Made by a program: the position numbers and the translations under genes. A model generated the notes under the pieces. That model was not told where the DNA came from, did no database searches, and was given only the letters and a program-made list of their open reading frames with translations. Positions 52,532 through 60,614 of a stretch of 64,000 bases of DNA are shown here, in pieces. The stretch comes from Paractinoplanes aksuensis (GTDB lineage: Bacteria; Actinomycetota; Actinomycetes; Mycobacteriales; Micromonosporaceae), in assembly GCF_024137025.1 (NCBI RefSeq), contig NZ_JAMYJR010000017.1, positions 51,321 through 115,320 on the forward strand. Reading direction: 5' to 3'. Position 1 is the stretch's first letter. Each line of letters opens with the position of its first letter.

Positions 52532-53032
52532 ATGTTGAAGTACCGAACCCTCGACACCCAGGCCGGCCCGCTCACCGTGGTCGTCACCGGCACCGGCGCC
52601 GTCCGCGCCGCCGGTTTCACGGCCGACGTGGCCGACCTCACCGATCTGATCCACCCGAGCCTGCGGGAGCCGCTCGAGCCGAACGACGACGTCGGCCCGG
52701 TGACCGATCATGTGCGGTCCTACTTCGACGGTGACCGGTCCGCGCTCGAGGCTGTCGTGGTCGAGCAGCACAACGGCGGCGAATACATGCGCCACGCCTG
52801 GCAGGTCATGCGCGAGATCAAGCCAGGTGCACCGGTGACCTATTCGGAGTTCGCCCGGCTCAGTGGTCGCCCGGCCGCGATCCGGGCCGCGGCCTCCGCC
52901 TGTGCCCGCAACGCGGTCGCGCCCTTCACGCCGTGCCATCGGGTGCTGCGGCTCGACGGTTCGCTCGGTGGGTACCGCTGGGGTCTGTCGGTCAAGCGGT
53001 TCCTGCTCGACCACGAGGCTGCCCTGGCGTGA
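52532..53032 (+). CDS. ogt: methylated-DNA-protein-cysteine methyltransferase
   Basis: A 166-residue O6-alkylguanine-DNA methyltransferase. The acceptor Cys135 is in the PFTPCHRVLR motif. The helix-turn-helix region GAPVTYSEFARLSGRPAAIRAAASACARNAVA contacts DNA, and GGYRWGLSVKRFLLDHE ends the protein. ATG 52532 has GGAGG five bases upstream. It lies 77 bases after the Ada/AlkA gene on the same strand, so the pair together supplies the functions of E. coli Ada plus AlkA, probably as one adaptive-response operon. Confidence 0.95.
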   Translation: MLKYRTLDTQAGPLTVVVTGTGAVRAAGFTADVADLTDLIHPSLREPLEPNDDVGPVTDHVRSYFDGDRSALEAVVVEQHNGGEYMRHAWQVMREIKPGAPVTYSEFARLSGRPAAIRAAASACARNAVAPFTPCHRVLRLDGSLGGYRWGLSVKRFLLDHEAALA

Positions 53033-53066
53033 GCATTATTAAGCGGTCGTCGCCCGATCGTCGCCG

Positions 53067-53072
53067 TAGCAT
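53067..53072 (+). promoter_or_regulatory. -10 hexamer for leaderless valS
   Basis: TAGCAT exactly six bases before ATG 53079, with no ribosome site in the 46-base gap after ogt. Confidence 0.45.
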
Positions 53073-53078
53073 TCAGCC

Positions 53079-55658
53079 ATGACTGATACGGGAACGACCG
53101 GGCGCGCCGGTCTGCCCGAGCGGCCGTCGCTCGACGGCCTCGAGGACAAGTGGGCGCGCACCTGGCAGGAGGAGGGCACGTATGCGTTCGACCGCTCGAA
53201 GGAGCGGGCGGATGTATACGCGATCGACACGCCTCCACCGACCGTATCGGGCGAGCTGCACATGGGGCACGTCTTCTCGTACACCCACACCGATACTGTC
53301 GCGCGCTTCCAGCGCATGCGGGGCAAGACCGTCTTCTATCCGATGGGCTGGGACGACAACGGCCTGCCGACCGAGCGCCGGGTCCAGAACGTGTACGGCG
53401 TCCGCTGCGACCCGGCGCTGCCGTACGACCCGCAGTGGGAGCCGCCGGCCACCGCGCCCAAGCAGCCCCTGTCGATCAGCCGCCGCAACTTCGTCGAGCT
53501 CTGCGGCCGGCTGACCGCCGAGGACGAGAAGGTGTTCGAGGCGCTGTGGCGGCGGCTCGGGCTCTCAGTCGACTGGGCGTTGCAGTACACGACGATCGGG
53601 CAGCGCTCCCAGGCCGTCTCGCAGCGGGCCTTCCTCAACAATCTGGCCCGCGGCGAGGCTTACACGGCCGAGGCGCCGACGCTGTGGGATATCGGGTTCC
53701 GCACCGCGGTCGCCCAGGCCGAGCTGGAAGACCGGGAACGTCCCGGCGCCTATCACCGGCTGCGCTTCCACGGCCCCGACGGCCCGGTCGAGGTCGACAC
53801 CACCCGGCCCGAGCTGCTGCCGGCCTGTGTCGCGCTGGTCTACCACCCGGGTGACGAGCGCTACGAGGGCCTGAGCACGGTCCGTACGCCGTACTTCGAT
53901 GTCGAAGTTCCTGTCCTGGCCCATCCGATGGCCGCGAAGGACAAGGGCACCGGCATCGCCATGGTCTGCACGTTCGGCGACATCACCGACGTCACCTGGT
54001 GGCGCGACCTGCAGCTCGAGACGCGGGTGGTGCTCGGGCGCGACGGCCGGTTCCTGCCCGACCGCCCGGCCGGGGTCTCCGACGCGGCCTACCGCGACTT
54101 CGCCGGCCTGACCGTCAACGCGGCCCGCCGCGAGATCGTCCGGATCCTCACCGAGACCGGCGACCTGCTGGGCGAGCCGAAGCCGATCACCCACCCGGTC
54201 AAGTTCTACGAGCGGGGCGACTCGCCGCTCGAGATCGTCACCAGCCGGCAGTGGTTCCTGCGCAACGGCGGGCGCGAGCCCGAGCTGCGCGACCGGCTGC
54301 TGGCCCGGGGCCGTGAGCTGCAGTGGTTCCCCGAGCACATGCGGCACCGCTACGAGCATTGGGTCACCGGTCTGACCGGGGACTGGCTGGTCAGTCGTCA
54401 GCGTTTCTTCGGCGTGCCGGTCCCGATCTGGTACCGGCTCGACGACGCTGGCGAGCCGGATTACGACAAGCTTCTCATACCGGATGAATCAGCCCTACCG
54501 GTCGACCCGTCCTCGGAGTGCCCGCCGGGCTACGACGAATCCCAGCGGGACGTCCCGGGCGGCTTCACGGCCGACCCCGACGTGATGGACACATGGGCCA
54601 CCTCGTCGCTGACCCCGCAGATCGTCGGCGGCTGGCAGGGCGACGATGCCCATCCAACCGCCCCGCCCGCCACCCAAAACCAGACTGAAGACTTGTTCAG
54701 GCGAGTCTTCCCGATGGACCTGCGGCCGCAGGGGCAAGAGATCATCCGCACCTGGTTGTTCTCGACCGTCCTGCGGGCCGACCTCGAGAGCGATGTCCTG
54801 CCGTGGAAGACGGCGGTCCTGTCGGGCTGGATCCTCGACCCCGACCGCAAGAAGATGTCGAAGTCCAAGGGCAACGTCGTCACCCCGATGGACCTGCTGG
54901 TGCAGAACGGGTCCGACGCCGTCCGCTACTGGGCCGCGAACGGCCGGCCCGGCGCCGACCTGGCCTTCGACCCGGCCCAGATCAAGGTCGGCCGGCGGCT
55001 GGCGACCAAGATCCTGAACGCGTCGAAGTTCGCGCTCGGGCTGGGCGCGGCCGACTCGCTGCGGCAGCCGGTCACCGAGCCGCTCGACCGGGCGATGCTG
55101 GCCCGGCTGGCCACCGTCGTCACCACGGCCACCGAGGCGTTCGACCGCTACGACCACACCGACGCGCTGCAGGCGACCGAGGCGTTCTTCTGGACGTTCT
55201 GCGACGACTACATCGAGTTGGTCAAGGAGAGGGCGTACGCGACCGGGCCGGCGGCCGATTCGGCCCGGGCGGCCCTGGCCTCCGGGCTGTCGGTGCTGCT
55301 GCGGCTGTTCGCGCCGTTCGTGCCGTACGTGACCGAAGAAGTCTGGTCGTGGTGGCGGTACGGCTCGGTGCACCAGGCGACGTGGCCGACCACCTACGAG
55401 CTGACGCGGGTGGCCGGCGAGGGTGACGCCACGCTGCTCGACCTGGCCGGTGACGCGCTGCGCCAGGTCCGGCGGGCCAAGTCCGACCGCAAGCTGTCGA
55501 TGAAGGCCGAGGTGCCGCTGGCCGAGGCGCTGGGCCCGGCCGACGTGCTGGAAAGGCTGGCCCTGGTCGAGGGTGACCTCAAGGCAGCCGGTCGTATCGC
55601 CAAGCTCGACACCCTGCCCGGCCGCACGCCCGAACTGGTGATCGCCAGCGCCTTCTGA
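53079..55658 (+). CDS. valS: valine-tRNA ligase, archaeal-like type 2
   Basis: An 859-residue class I aminoacyl-tRNA synthetase. The HIGH motif is HMGH at 61-64 and KMSKS is at 592-596. The editing (CP1) domain contains VEVDTTRPELLPACVALVYHP and GTGIAMVCTFGDITDVTWWRDL. The sequence PTVSGELHMGHVFSYTHTDTVARFQRMRG then MGWDDNGLPTERRVQN is that of the archaeal/Rickettsia-like type 2 ValS rather than ordinary bacterial ValS (PPPNVTGSLHMGH). This form is known in other actinobacteria. Whether this is the only valS in the genome cannot be seen here. No T-box leader is present. Confidence 0.94.
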   Translation: MTDTGTTGRAGLPERPSLDGLEDKWARTWQEEGTYAFDRSKERADVYAIDTPPPTVSGELHMGHVFSYTHTDTVARFQRMRGKTVFYPMGWDDNGLPTERRVQNVYGVRCDPALPYDPQWEPPATAPKQPLSISRRNFVELCGRLTAEDEKVFEALWRRLGLSVDWALQYTTIGQRSQAVSQRAFLNNLARGEAYTAEAPTLWDIGFRTAVAQAELEDRERPGAYHRLRFHGPDGPVEVDTTRPELLPACVALVYHPGDERYEGLSTVRTPYFDVEVPVLAHPMAAKDKGTGIAMVCTFGDITDVTWWRDLQLETRVVLGRDGRFLPDRPAGVSDAAYRDFAGLTVNAARREIVRILTETGDLLGEPKPITHPVKFYERGDSPLEIVTSRQWFLRNGGREPELRDRLLARGRELQWFPEHMRHRYEHWVTGLTGDWLVSRQRFFGVPVPIWYRLDDAGEPDYDKLLIPDESALPVDPSSECPPGYDESQRDVPGGFTADPDVMDTWATSSLTPQIVGGWQGDDAHPTAPPATQNQTEDLFRRVFPMDLRPQGQEIIRTWLFSTVLRADLESDVLPWKTAVLSGWILDPDRKKMSKSKGNVVTPMDLLVQNGSDAVRYWAANGRPGADLAFDPAQIKVGRRLATKILNASKFALGLGAADSLRQPVTEPLDRAMLARLATVVTTATEAFDRYDHTDALQATEAFFWTFCDDYIELVKERAYATGPAADSARAALASGLSVLLRLFAPFVPYVTEEVWSWWRYGSVHQATWPTTYELTRVAGEGDATLLDLAGDALRQVRRAKSDRKLSMKAEVPLAEALGPADVLERLALVEGDLKAAGRIAKLDTLPGRTPELVIASAF

Positions 55659-55692
55659 GCCGACCCACCCGCCGGCACGAACCGGCGGCCCG

Positions 55693-55749
55693 GCGCAGAC
55701 CGGCGGGCCCGGCGCGGGCCGACGGGCCTGGCGCGGGCCGACGGGCCTG
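55693..55749 (+). repeat. three tandem 19-bp repeats
   Basis: Units at 55693-55711, 55712-55730 and 55731-55749. The last two are identical and the first differs at a few positions. They are in the 175-base gap after valS, with a partial fourth copy following. No open frame or hairpin terminator is obvious. Confidence 0.6.
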
Positions 55750-55833
55750 GCGGGCCGGTGCGGGAATGCTCGGCGGGCCTCGGCTCTGGCGAAATCGCCG
55801 GAGCCGGGGCCGCCGGCAGGGCAGCATGTAGGC

Positions 55834-56394
55834 ATGTCGATCGCGCCCGAGCAGGTCGAGGCGCCCGCCCGCGACGCCGTGCTGTTCAAGTCGTCGCCGG
55901 TGCGGACGTTCCTCGCGCTCTTCCTGCTGTTGATGATCTCGTTCGCCCTGGTGGCGCCGCTGGCCGCGCTGCTCGGTTCCACCGGTTCCGGAAGCCGCTG
56001 GTGGGTGACCGCGGGCCAGGCGGCGGTGATCGCGGCGCTCGCGTCCGGCGCCTACGTCTTCTCGACGCGGGGGTCGCTGCGCACGTGGGTGCGGGTCTCT
56101 TCGGGCGGGCTGGAACTGGCCGCGCAAGAGAGCGACCCGATCATGCTGGCCTGGGCCGACATCAAACACGTGACCGTGCGCCGGGACGGCCTGAAGAACC
56201 TGCTCGAGGTGACCCCGGTCGACATGGACCGCGTGCACCCGGTGCAGGGCGAGGAGGCCGGCCCGCCACCCCTGGCCGAGACCCCGGACGGGCAGTCGTT
56301 CACCGCCGACCTCAGCGAGGTCTGGCCCAGCCCGCGCCGCCTACGCCGCGAGCTGGCCAAACACCTGCCACCGGACGAGGCCACCGCGGCCTAG
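55834..56394 (+). CDS. two-helix membrane protein with PH-like soluble part
   Basis: A 186-residue protein. Two hydrophobic helices (FLALFLLLMISFALVAPLAALL and WWVTAGQAAVIAALASGAYVF) are followed by a beta-rich domain beginning WVRVSSGGLELAAQESDPIMLAWADIKHVTVRRDGLKNLLEVTPVD, the pattern of bacterial PH/DUF membrane proteins. Function unknown. It is convergent with the DUF1542-like gene, and the two stops share CTAG at 56391-56394. Confidence 0.7.
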   Translation: MSIAPEQVEAPARDAVLFKSSPVRTFLALFLLLMISFALVAPLAALLGSTGSGSRWWVTAGQAAVIAALASGAYVFSTRGSLRTWVRVSSGGLELAAQESDPIMLAWADIKHVTVRRDGLKNLLEVTPVDMDRVHPVQGEEAGPPPLAETPDGQSFTADLSEVWPSPRRLRRELAKHLPPDEATAA

Positions 56395-57149
56395 AAGTCG
56401 AAGTCGCCGCCGCCCCAGCCGCCGTCGCCGCCGAAGTCGCTGCCGCCCATGTCCCCGCCCATGTCGCCGCCGCCCATGTCGTTGCCGCCGAAGTCTTGCG
56501 CGGCGTCGGCGTAGCCGTCGGAGAAGCCGTCGCCGTAGCCCATGTCGCCGAAGCCGGGCGAGAGCAGCGCGTCGAAGATCAGCATGCCGCCGAGCACACC
56601 GGCGCCGGCGCCGAGCGCCGTCTTCCAGACCGGGGTCGAATACCAGCCCGCTGGCACCGGACGGCCTTGGACCCGGCCGCCGGGGTAGTAGTAGGGCGTG
56701 TCGTTGCCGGGCTGCGGGCCCGCCTTGTAGCTGTGGCCCTGCACGCTGACCTCGCGTTCCTTGGTCAGCTGGCCCACGCCCTGGGCCGAGGCGAGCGCGG
56801 GCAGGTCGGGCCCGGGGTCGATGCCCATGGCGAGGCGGGCGGCCCGCACGTACTGCAGGCCCTCGAGCGCCGACTCGCGGGCCAGCTCGAACTGGCGCAC
56901 GGTGTTGGCCTGCTGCAACTGGCCGCCGGCGGCGTTGTAACGCTCACCGGCGTCGGACAGCGCCTGGCGGGCCGCCTCGTCGTTGCCGTGCAGGTTCATC
57001 AGCTGACCGCCGAGCCGCTCGTACCACCGCTGGGCCTCGGCCCGCGCGTCTTCCAGCTTGGTCTGCTGGGACGCGGCGCCGTTGCGCCGGGCCAGGACGA
57101 TCACGAGGAGGACGACGATGACGATGCCCAGGATCAGCAACACGCTCAT
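56391..57149 (-). CDS. DUF1542-like membrane-anchored protein with Gly/Asp-rich tail
   Basis: A 252-residue protein. One N-terminal helix (LLILGIVIVVLLVIVLA) is followed by a coiled-coil-like helical region (about 30-125; KLEDARAEAQRWYERLGGQLMNLHGNDEAARQALSDAGERY). A Tyr/Pro/Gly region (YKAGPQPGNDTPYYYPGGRV), a second hydrophobic patch (LGAGAGVLGGMLIFDALL) and a repetitive tail of GGDMGG/GGDGGWGGGDFDF follow. Similar actinobacterial proteins are labelled DUF1542; function unknown. TACCGT lies exactly six bases before ATG 57149. Confidence 0.65.
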   Translation of the reverse strand: MSVLLILGIVIVVLLVIVLARRNGAASQQTKLEDARAEAQRWYERLGGQLMNLHGNDEAARQALSDAGERYNAAGGQLQQANTVRQFELARESALEGLQYVRAARLAMGIDPGPDLPALASAQGVGQLTKEREVSVQGHSYKAGPQPGNDTPYYYPGGRVQGRPVPAGWYSTPVWKTALGAGAGVLGGMLIFDALLSPGFGDMGYGDGFSDGYADAAQDFGGNDMGGGDMGGDMGGSDFGGDGGWGGGDFDF

Positions 57150-57155
57150 GTTTCA

Positions 57156-57161
57156 ACGGTA
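57156..57161 (-). promoter_or_regulatory. -10 hexamer for leaderless DUF1542-like gene
   Basis: TACCGT on the minus strand, six bases before ATG 57149, no ribosome site. Confidence 0.4.
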
Positions 57162-57203
57162 CCCTCGTGATTCACGAAAGCCCGGTCTGGCAATCTCCGG
57201 TAT

Positions 57204-58346
57204 GTGACTGTTTCGACGCTGGTCGTAGTGCTTGTCTGCCTCGCTGCCGGGGGCGCTCTCGGCTGGCTCACAGCCAGGTTGCGGGCGGCGGCCGATATCG
57301 CCCGGCTCGAGGCCACCATCCAGGCCCGGGCCGACGGTGAGGAGCGCCTCGAGCAGTCGCTGCGTTCGCTGACGTACGAGGCCACCGCCCAGTCGCAAGA
57401 GGCCGTGGCCCGAGCCGTGGCGCCGCTGCACGAGACCCTGCGCCGCTACGAGGAAAGAGTGGCCGAGCTGGAGCGGGAGCGGGTCGACGCCTACGCCGAG
57501 CTGCGCGAGCAGGTGCGGGCCATGAGTGCCGTCTCGGGCGAGCTCCGCACCGAGACCAAACAGCTGGTGGCGGCCCTGCGCACACCGCAGACGAGGGGCC
57601 GGTGGGGCGAACATCAACTGCGTCGCATCGTCGAAGCGGCCGGCCTGCTGGAACACTGTGACTTTGCTGAACAGGTCACGGCGGCAACCGACAATTCCGG
57701 CGTACGCCCCGATCTGATCGTCCGTCTGCACGGCGGACGCACGGTCGTGGTCGATGCGAAGGCGCCGCTGGAGGCCTATCTCTCGGCCCTGGAGGCCCGG
57801 GACGAGCGCAGCCGCGACGGCTTCCTCGACCAACACGCCCGCCACCTGCGGGCCCACATCGAGGCGCTGGCGGCCAAGCAGTACTGGACCGCGTTCGACC
57901 TGGCCCCGGACTTCGTGGTGCTGTTCGTGCCGGCCGACCCGTTCCTCGACGTCGCCCTGCGGCACGACCCGACGCTGATGGAGCACGCCTTCCGCCGCAA
58001 CGTCGTGCTGGCCACCCCGGCCACGCTGATCGCGCTGCTGCGCACGGTGGCCTTCTCGTGGCGGCAAGAGGAGCTGGCCCGCAACGCGGTCGAGGTGCAC
58101 AGCGTCGCGCGCGAGCTCTATGCCCGGCTGTCCACCCTCGGCGACCACGTCGGCAAGCTCGGCGCGTCGCTGGGTGGGGCCGTCACCGCGTACAACAAAG
58201 CAGTGGGGTCTTTGGAATCACGCGTGCTGGTGAGCGCGCGCCGGCTGGCCGAAATGGGCGTCTCGGACGACGACATCCCCACCCCGGCCCAACTCGAGGT
58301 CGCCCCGCGTCAGCCCCAGGCCCCTGAGCTGTTGGAACCCCGTTAG
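57204..58346 (+). CDS. rmuC: DNA recombination protein RmuC
   Basis: A 380-residue RmuC-family protein. An N-terminal membrane helix (STLVVVLVCLAAGGALGWLTA) and a coiled coil (about 30-120) precede the nuclease-like RmuC core: TPQTRGRWGEHQLRRIVEAAGLLEHCDF, LIVRLHGGRTVVVDAKAPLEAYL (PD-(D/E)XK-like DAK), and FVVLFVPADPFLDVAL then VVLATPATLIALLRTVAFSWRQE. RmuC limits inversions at short inverted repeats in E. coli. GTG 57204 is the only plausible start. Convergent with ispH; stops overlap in TTAG. Confidence 0.93.
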   Translation: MTVSTLVVVLVCLAAGGALGWLTARLRAAADIARLEATIQARADGEERLEQSLRSLTYEATAQSQEAVARAVAPLHETLRRYEERVAELERERVDAYAELREQVRAMSAVSGELRTETKQLVAALRTPQTRGRWGEHQLRRIVEAAGLLEHCDFAEQVTAATDNSGVRPDLIVRLHGGRTVVVDAKAPLEAYLSALEARDERSRDGFLDQHARHLRAHIEALAAKQYWTAFDLAPDFVVLFVPADPFLDVALRHDPTLMEHAFRRNVVLATPATLIALLRTVAFSWRQEELARNAVEVHSVARELYARLSTLGDHVGKLGASLGGAVTAYNKAVGSLESRVLVSARRLAEMGVSDDDIPTPAQLEVAPRQPQAPELLEPR

Positions 58347-59314
58347 GCCTTGGCCGCTTGGGCCTTCTTCATGTCGCGGCGCAGCTCTTGCGGCAGGGAG
58401 AAGGTCAGGCGCTCCTCGGCGGTGGTGAACTCGGTGACCTCGCCGAAGCCGCGGGTGGCCAGGTGTCCCAGAACCTCCATGACCAGGTCTTCGGGGACGC
58501 TGGCGCCGGACGAGACACCGACCGTGGTCGCGCCCTCGAGCCACTCGTCCTGGATCTCGGAGGCGTAGTCGACCAGGTGGCCGGCGCGGGCACCGGCGCT
58601 GAGCGCGACCTCGACCAGGCGGACGGAATTGGAGGAGTTGGTCGAGCCGACGACGATCACGACGTCGCACTCGGGCGCGATCTCTTTGACCACGTGCTGG
58701 CGGTTCGACGTGGCGTAGCAGATGTCGTCGCTCGGCGGCGACTGGAGCAGCGGCAGCCGGGTCTTGAGGCGGGCCACGGTCTCCATCGTCTCGTCGACCG
58801 AGAGCGTGGTCTGCGACAACCAGACCACCTTGGACGGGTCGCGCACGACGACGCTGTCGACCGAGTCGGGGCCGTCGACGAGCTGGATGTGCGCGGGCGC
58901 CTCGCCGGAGGTGCCGATGACCTCTTCGTGACCCTCGTGACCGATGAGCAGGATGTCGTAGTCGTCCTTGGCGAAGCGCTTGGCCTCGTGGTGAACCTTG
59001 GTGACCAGCGGGCAGGTGGCGTCGATGGCCTTGAGGTTGCGGGCCTTGGCCTGCTCGTGCACCTCGGGCGCGACGCCGTGGGCCGAGAAGACCACGGTCG
59101 AGCCCTCGGGCACCTCTTCGTTCTCTTCCACGAAGATCGCGCCCAGGCCCTCGAGCGTGTTGACCACGTGTTTGTTGTGCACGATCTGCTTACGGACATA
59201 GACCGGGGCGCCGTAGAGCTTCAGCGCCTCTTCGACGGTCTGGACCGCACGGTCGACACCCGCGCAGTAGCCGCGCGGCTTGGCCAGCAGGACACGCTTC
59301 CGAGGATCGCTCAC
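58343..59314 (-). CDS. ispH: 4-hydroxy-3-methylbut-2-enyl diphosphate reductase
   Basis: A 323-residue [4Fe-4S] enzyme, last step of the MEP isoprenoid pathway, making IPP and DMAPP. Cluster ligands are Cys17 (KPRGYCAGV), the Cys in IDATCPLVTKVH, and the Cys of CYATSNRQ-like SDDICYATSNRQ. Substrate-binding EENEEVPEGSTVVFSAHGV and VGSTNSSNSVRLVEVA are intact. GTG 59314 (VSDPRKRVLLAKPRGYC) is chosen over ATG 59368 because the family starts here and TACGAT lies exactly six bases upstream. Confidence 0.96.
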   Translation of the reverse strand: MSDPRKRVLLAKPRGYCAGVDRAVQTVEEALKLYGAPVYVRKQIVHNKHVVNTLEGLGAIFVEENEEVPEGSTVVFSAHGVAPEVHEQAKARNLKAIDATCPLVTKVHHEAKRFAKDDYDILLIGHEGHEEVIGTSGEAPAHIQLVDGPDSVDSVVVRDPSKVVWLSQTTLSVDETMETVARLKTRLPLLQSPPSDDICYATSNRQHVVKEIAPECDVVIVVGSTNSSNSVRLVEVALSAGARAGHLVDYASEIQDEWLEGATTVGVSSGASVPEDLVMEVLGHLATRGFGEVTEFTTAEERLTFSLPQELRRDMKKAQAAKA

Positions 59315-59320
59315 CCGGCC

Positions 59321-59326
59321 ATCGTA
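59321..59326 (-). promoter_or_regulatory. -10 hexamer for leaderless ispH
   Basis: TACGAT on the minus strand, six bases before GTG 59314. It supports the shorter start. Confidence 0.45.
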
Positions 59327-59435
59327 CGTGGCCCCGGCCCACGCGGCCCGGGCTGCGATATGGGCCACAGCGGGTCATCCACAGGCTACGCACACGGGGC
59401 TCGACCGGACGGCGGCCGCTCGGGATACTCGTCGG

Positions 59436-59990
59436 ATGCTTGACGAGGAGCAGCGGGACAAGACGGTCGAACTGGCGCCGTGGTGGGTGGTCACCGGGCG
59501 GGCCCTGCGGTTCGTCCTGGGCGCGTTGTCGCTGGTCGGCGGGCTCACCTGGGCCCTGCTCAACCTGCACGTCGCGACCGCGGCGCTCGACGCCGCGGTC
59601 GGCGCGGTCCTCGCGGCCGGCGGTCTGGTGCTGCTCATGCCCCATCGCATCCGGCTGCCCCGGCTGGTCACGGCGCTCGTGATGAGCGGGTTCGCGGTGG
59701 CCGGCACGGTGGCCGGGCTGGTCTACGAGCAGTCCCGCGAGTGCTGCGAGTTCGCCTACGTGGCCGAACGGGGCTGGCCCTTCCACTGGGTCGGCCGGGG
59801 CGGGGTCGCCGACGACCCCGAGACCGCGATCCGGCTCGCCCAGTCGTCGGCGTGGTCGGCCGACGTCGTCTCGCTGACCGCGAACCTGCTGGTCTGGTCG
59901 TACGTCGGCCTGATCCTGGTGGTGATCGCCGTCCTGGTCCGCCGGGCCCGGCCCGTCCGGGCGGAAGAACCGGAATCACCGGTGATGTGA
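59436..59990 (+). CDS. four-helix membrane protein with Cys-Cys extracellular motif (paralogue 1)
   Basis: A 184-residue membrane protein. Helices: WWVVTGRALRFVLGALSLVGGL, ALDAAVGAVLAAGGLVLLM, LVTALVMSGFAVAGTVAGLVY and LVWSYVGLILVVIAVLV. Between helices 3 and 4 lies ECCEFAYVAERGWPFHWVGRGG. The same pattern (CC, Tyr-Ala, Arg-Gly-aromatic-Pro-Phe) recurs in the next gene, so the two are tandem paralogues. ATG 59436 has GATACT six bases upstream. The 121-base gap before it, shared with ispH, holds nothing else clear. Function unknown. Confidence 0.7.
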   Translation: MLDEEQRDKTVELAPWWVVTGRALRFVLGALSLVGGLTWALLNLHVATAALDAAVGAVLAAGGLVLLMPHRIRLPRLVTALVMSGFAVAGTVAGLVYEQSRECCEFAYVAERGWPFHWVGRGGVADDPETAIRLAQSSAWSADVVSLTANLLVWSYVGLILVVIAVLVRRARPVRAEEPESPVM

Positions 59991-60015
59991 CCGTTTTGCC
60001 GAGATACTCGGACGC

Positions 60016-60594
60016 ATGCCAGAGGCTGCGGAGGACGAGGAACTCGGCTTTGTCGCCTCGGCGGCGGCCACCCTCCGGCTGATCCTGGGCTGGGCCCTGG
60101 TCGCGCTGGGCCTGCTCAACCTGGCCATGGGCCTGACCGACGGGCCGTACGTCGTCTTCCACGCCGTGCTGCTGGTCACCGGGCTGCTCCTGCTGAGCGC
60201 GGGCCGGTCCCTGGGGCCGGTGTCCCGCCTCGCGTGGCTGGCCGGCGGGCTGACGGCGGGGCTCGGGCTGGTGGTCAGCGCGGTTCCGGCGCTGACGGTG
60301 GCGTGCTGCTCGCGCGGGTACGCCGTGCGGCACGGGTTCCCGTTCACGATGCTGGCCCGTGATCCCGGCGGGTGGCGGTTCGACCTCGTCCGTACGCTGG
60401 CCGACCTGCTCTTCTGGCTCTGCGCCGGGCTGATCGTGCTGGTGGCCGCGGCCCGGTTACGCCCAGCCCGGGACACCGCGGCGCCCCGTCCGCCGACGAG
60501 CCACTCCGAGGCCCGCAACGCCGGCCACCACCGCTCGCAGAGCTACGACGAGACCGCGGGTGACGGCGCTGAGGCCTCGCGGGAAATGTCGTAG
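60016..60594 (+). CDS. four-helix membrane protein with Cys-Cys extracellular motif (paralogue 2)
   Basis: A 192-residue membrane protein. Helices: ATLRLILGWALVALGLLNLAM, VVFHAVLLVTGLLLLSA, LAWLAGGLTAGLGLVVSAVPALTV and LLFWLCAGLIVLVAAARL. After helix 3 it has VACCSRGYAVRHGFPFTMLARDPGG, matching paralogue 1's motif, and a similar spacing to the last helix. A charged cytoplasmic tail (about 155-192) is unique to this copy. It follows paralogue 1 by 25 bases and likely shares its transcript. Confidence 0.7.
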   Translation: MPEAAEDEELGFVASAAATLRLILGWALVALGLLNLAMGLTDGPYVVFHAVLLVTGLLLLSAGRSLGPVSRLAWLAGGLTAGLGLVVSAVPALTVACCSRGYAVRHGFPFTMLARDPGGWRFDLVRTLADLLFWLCAGLIVLVAAARLRPARDTAAPRPPTSHSEARNAGHHRSQSYDETAGDGAEASREMS

Positions 60595-60602
60595 GGCTTC
60601 CG

Positions 60603-60608
60603 TAGTCT
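60603..60608 (+). promoter_or_regulatory. -10 hexamer for leaderless xseA
   Basis: TAGTCT exactly six bases before GTG 60615, in the 20-base gap after paralogue 2. There is no ribosome site. Confidence 0.4.
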
Positions 60609-60614
60609 GGCCGG

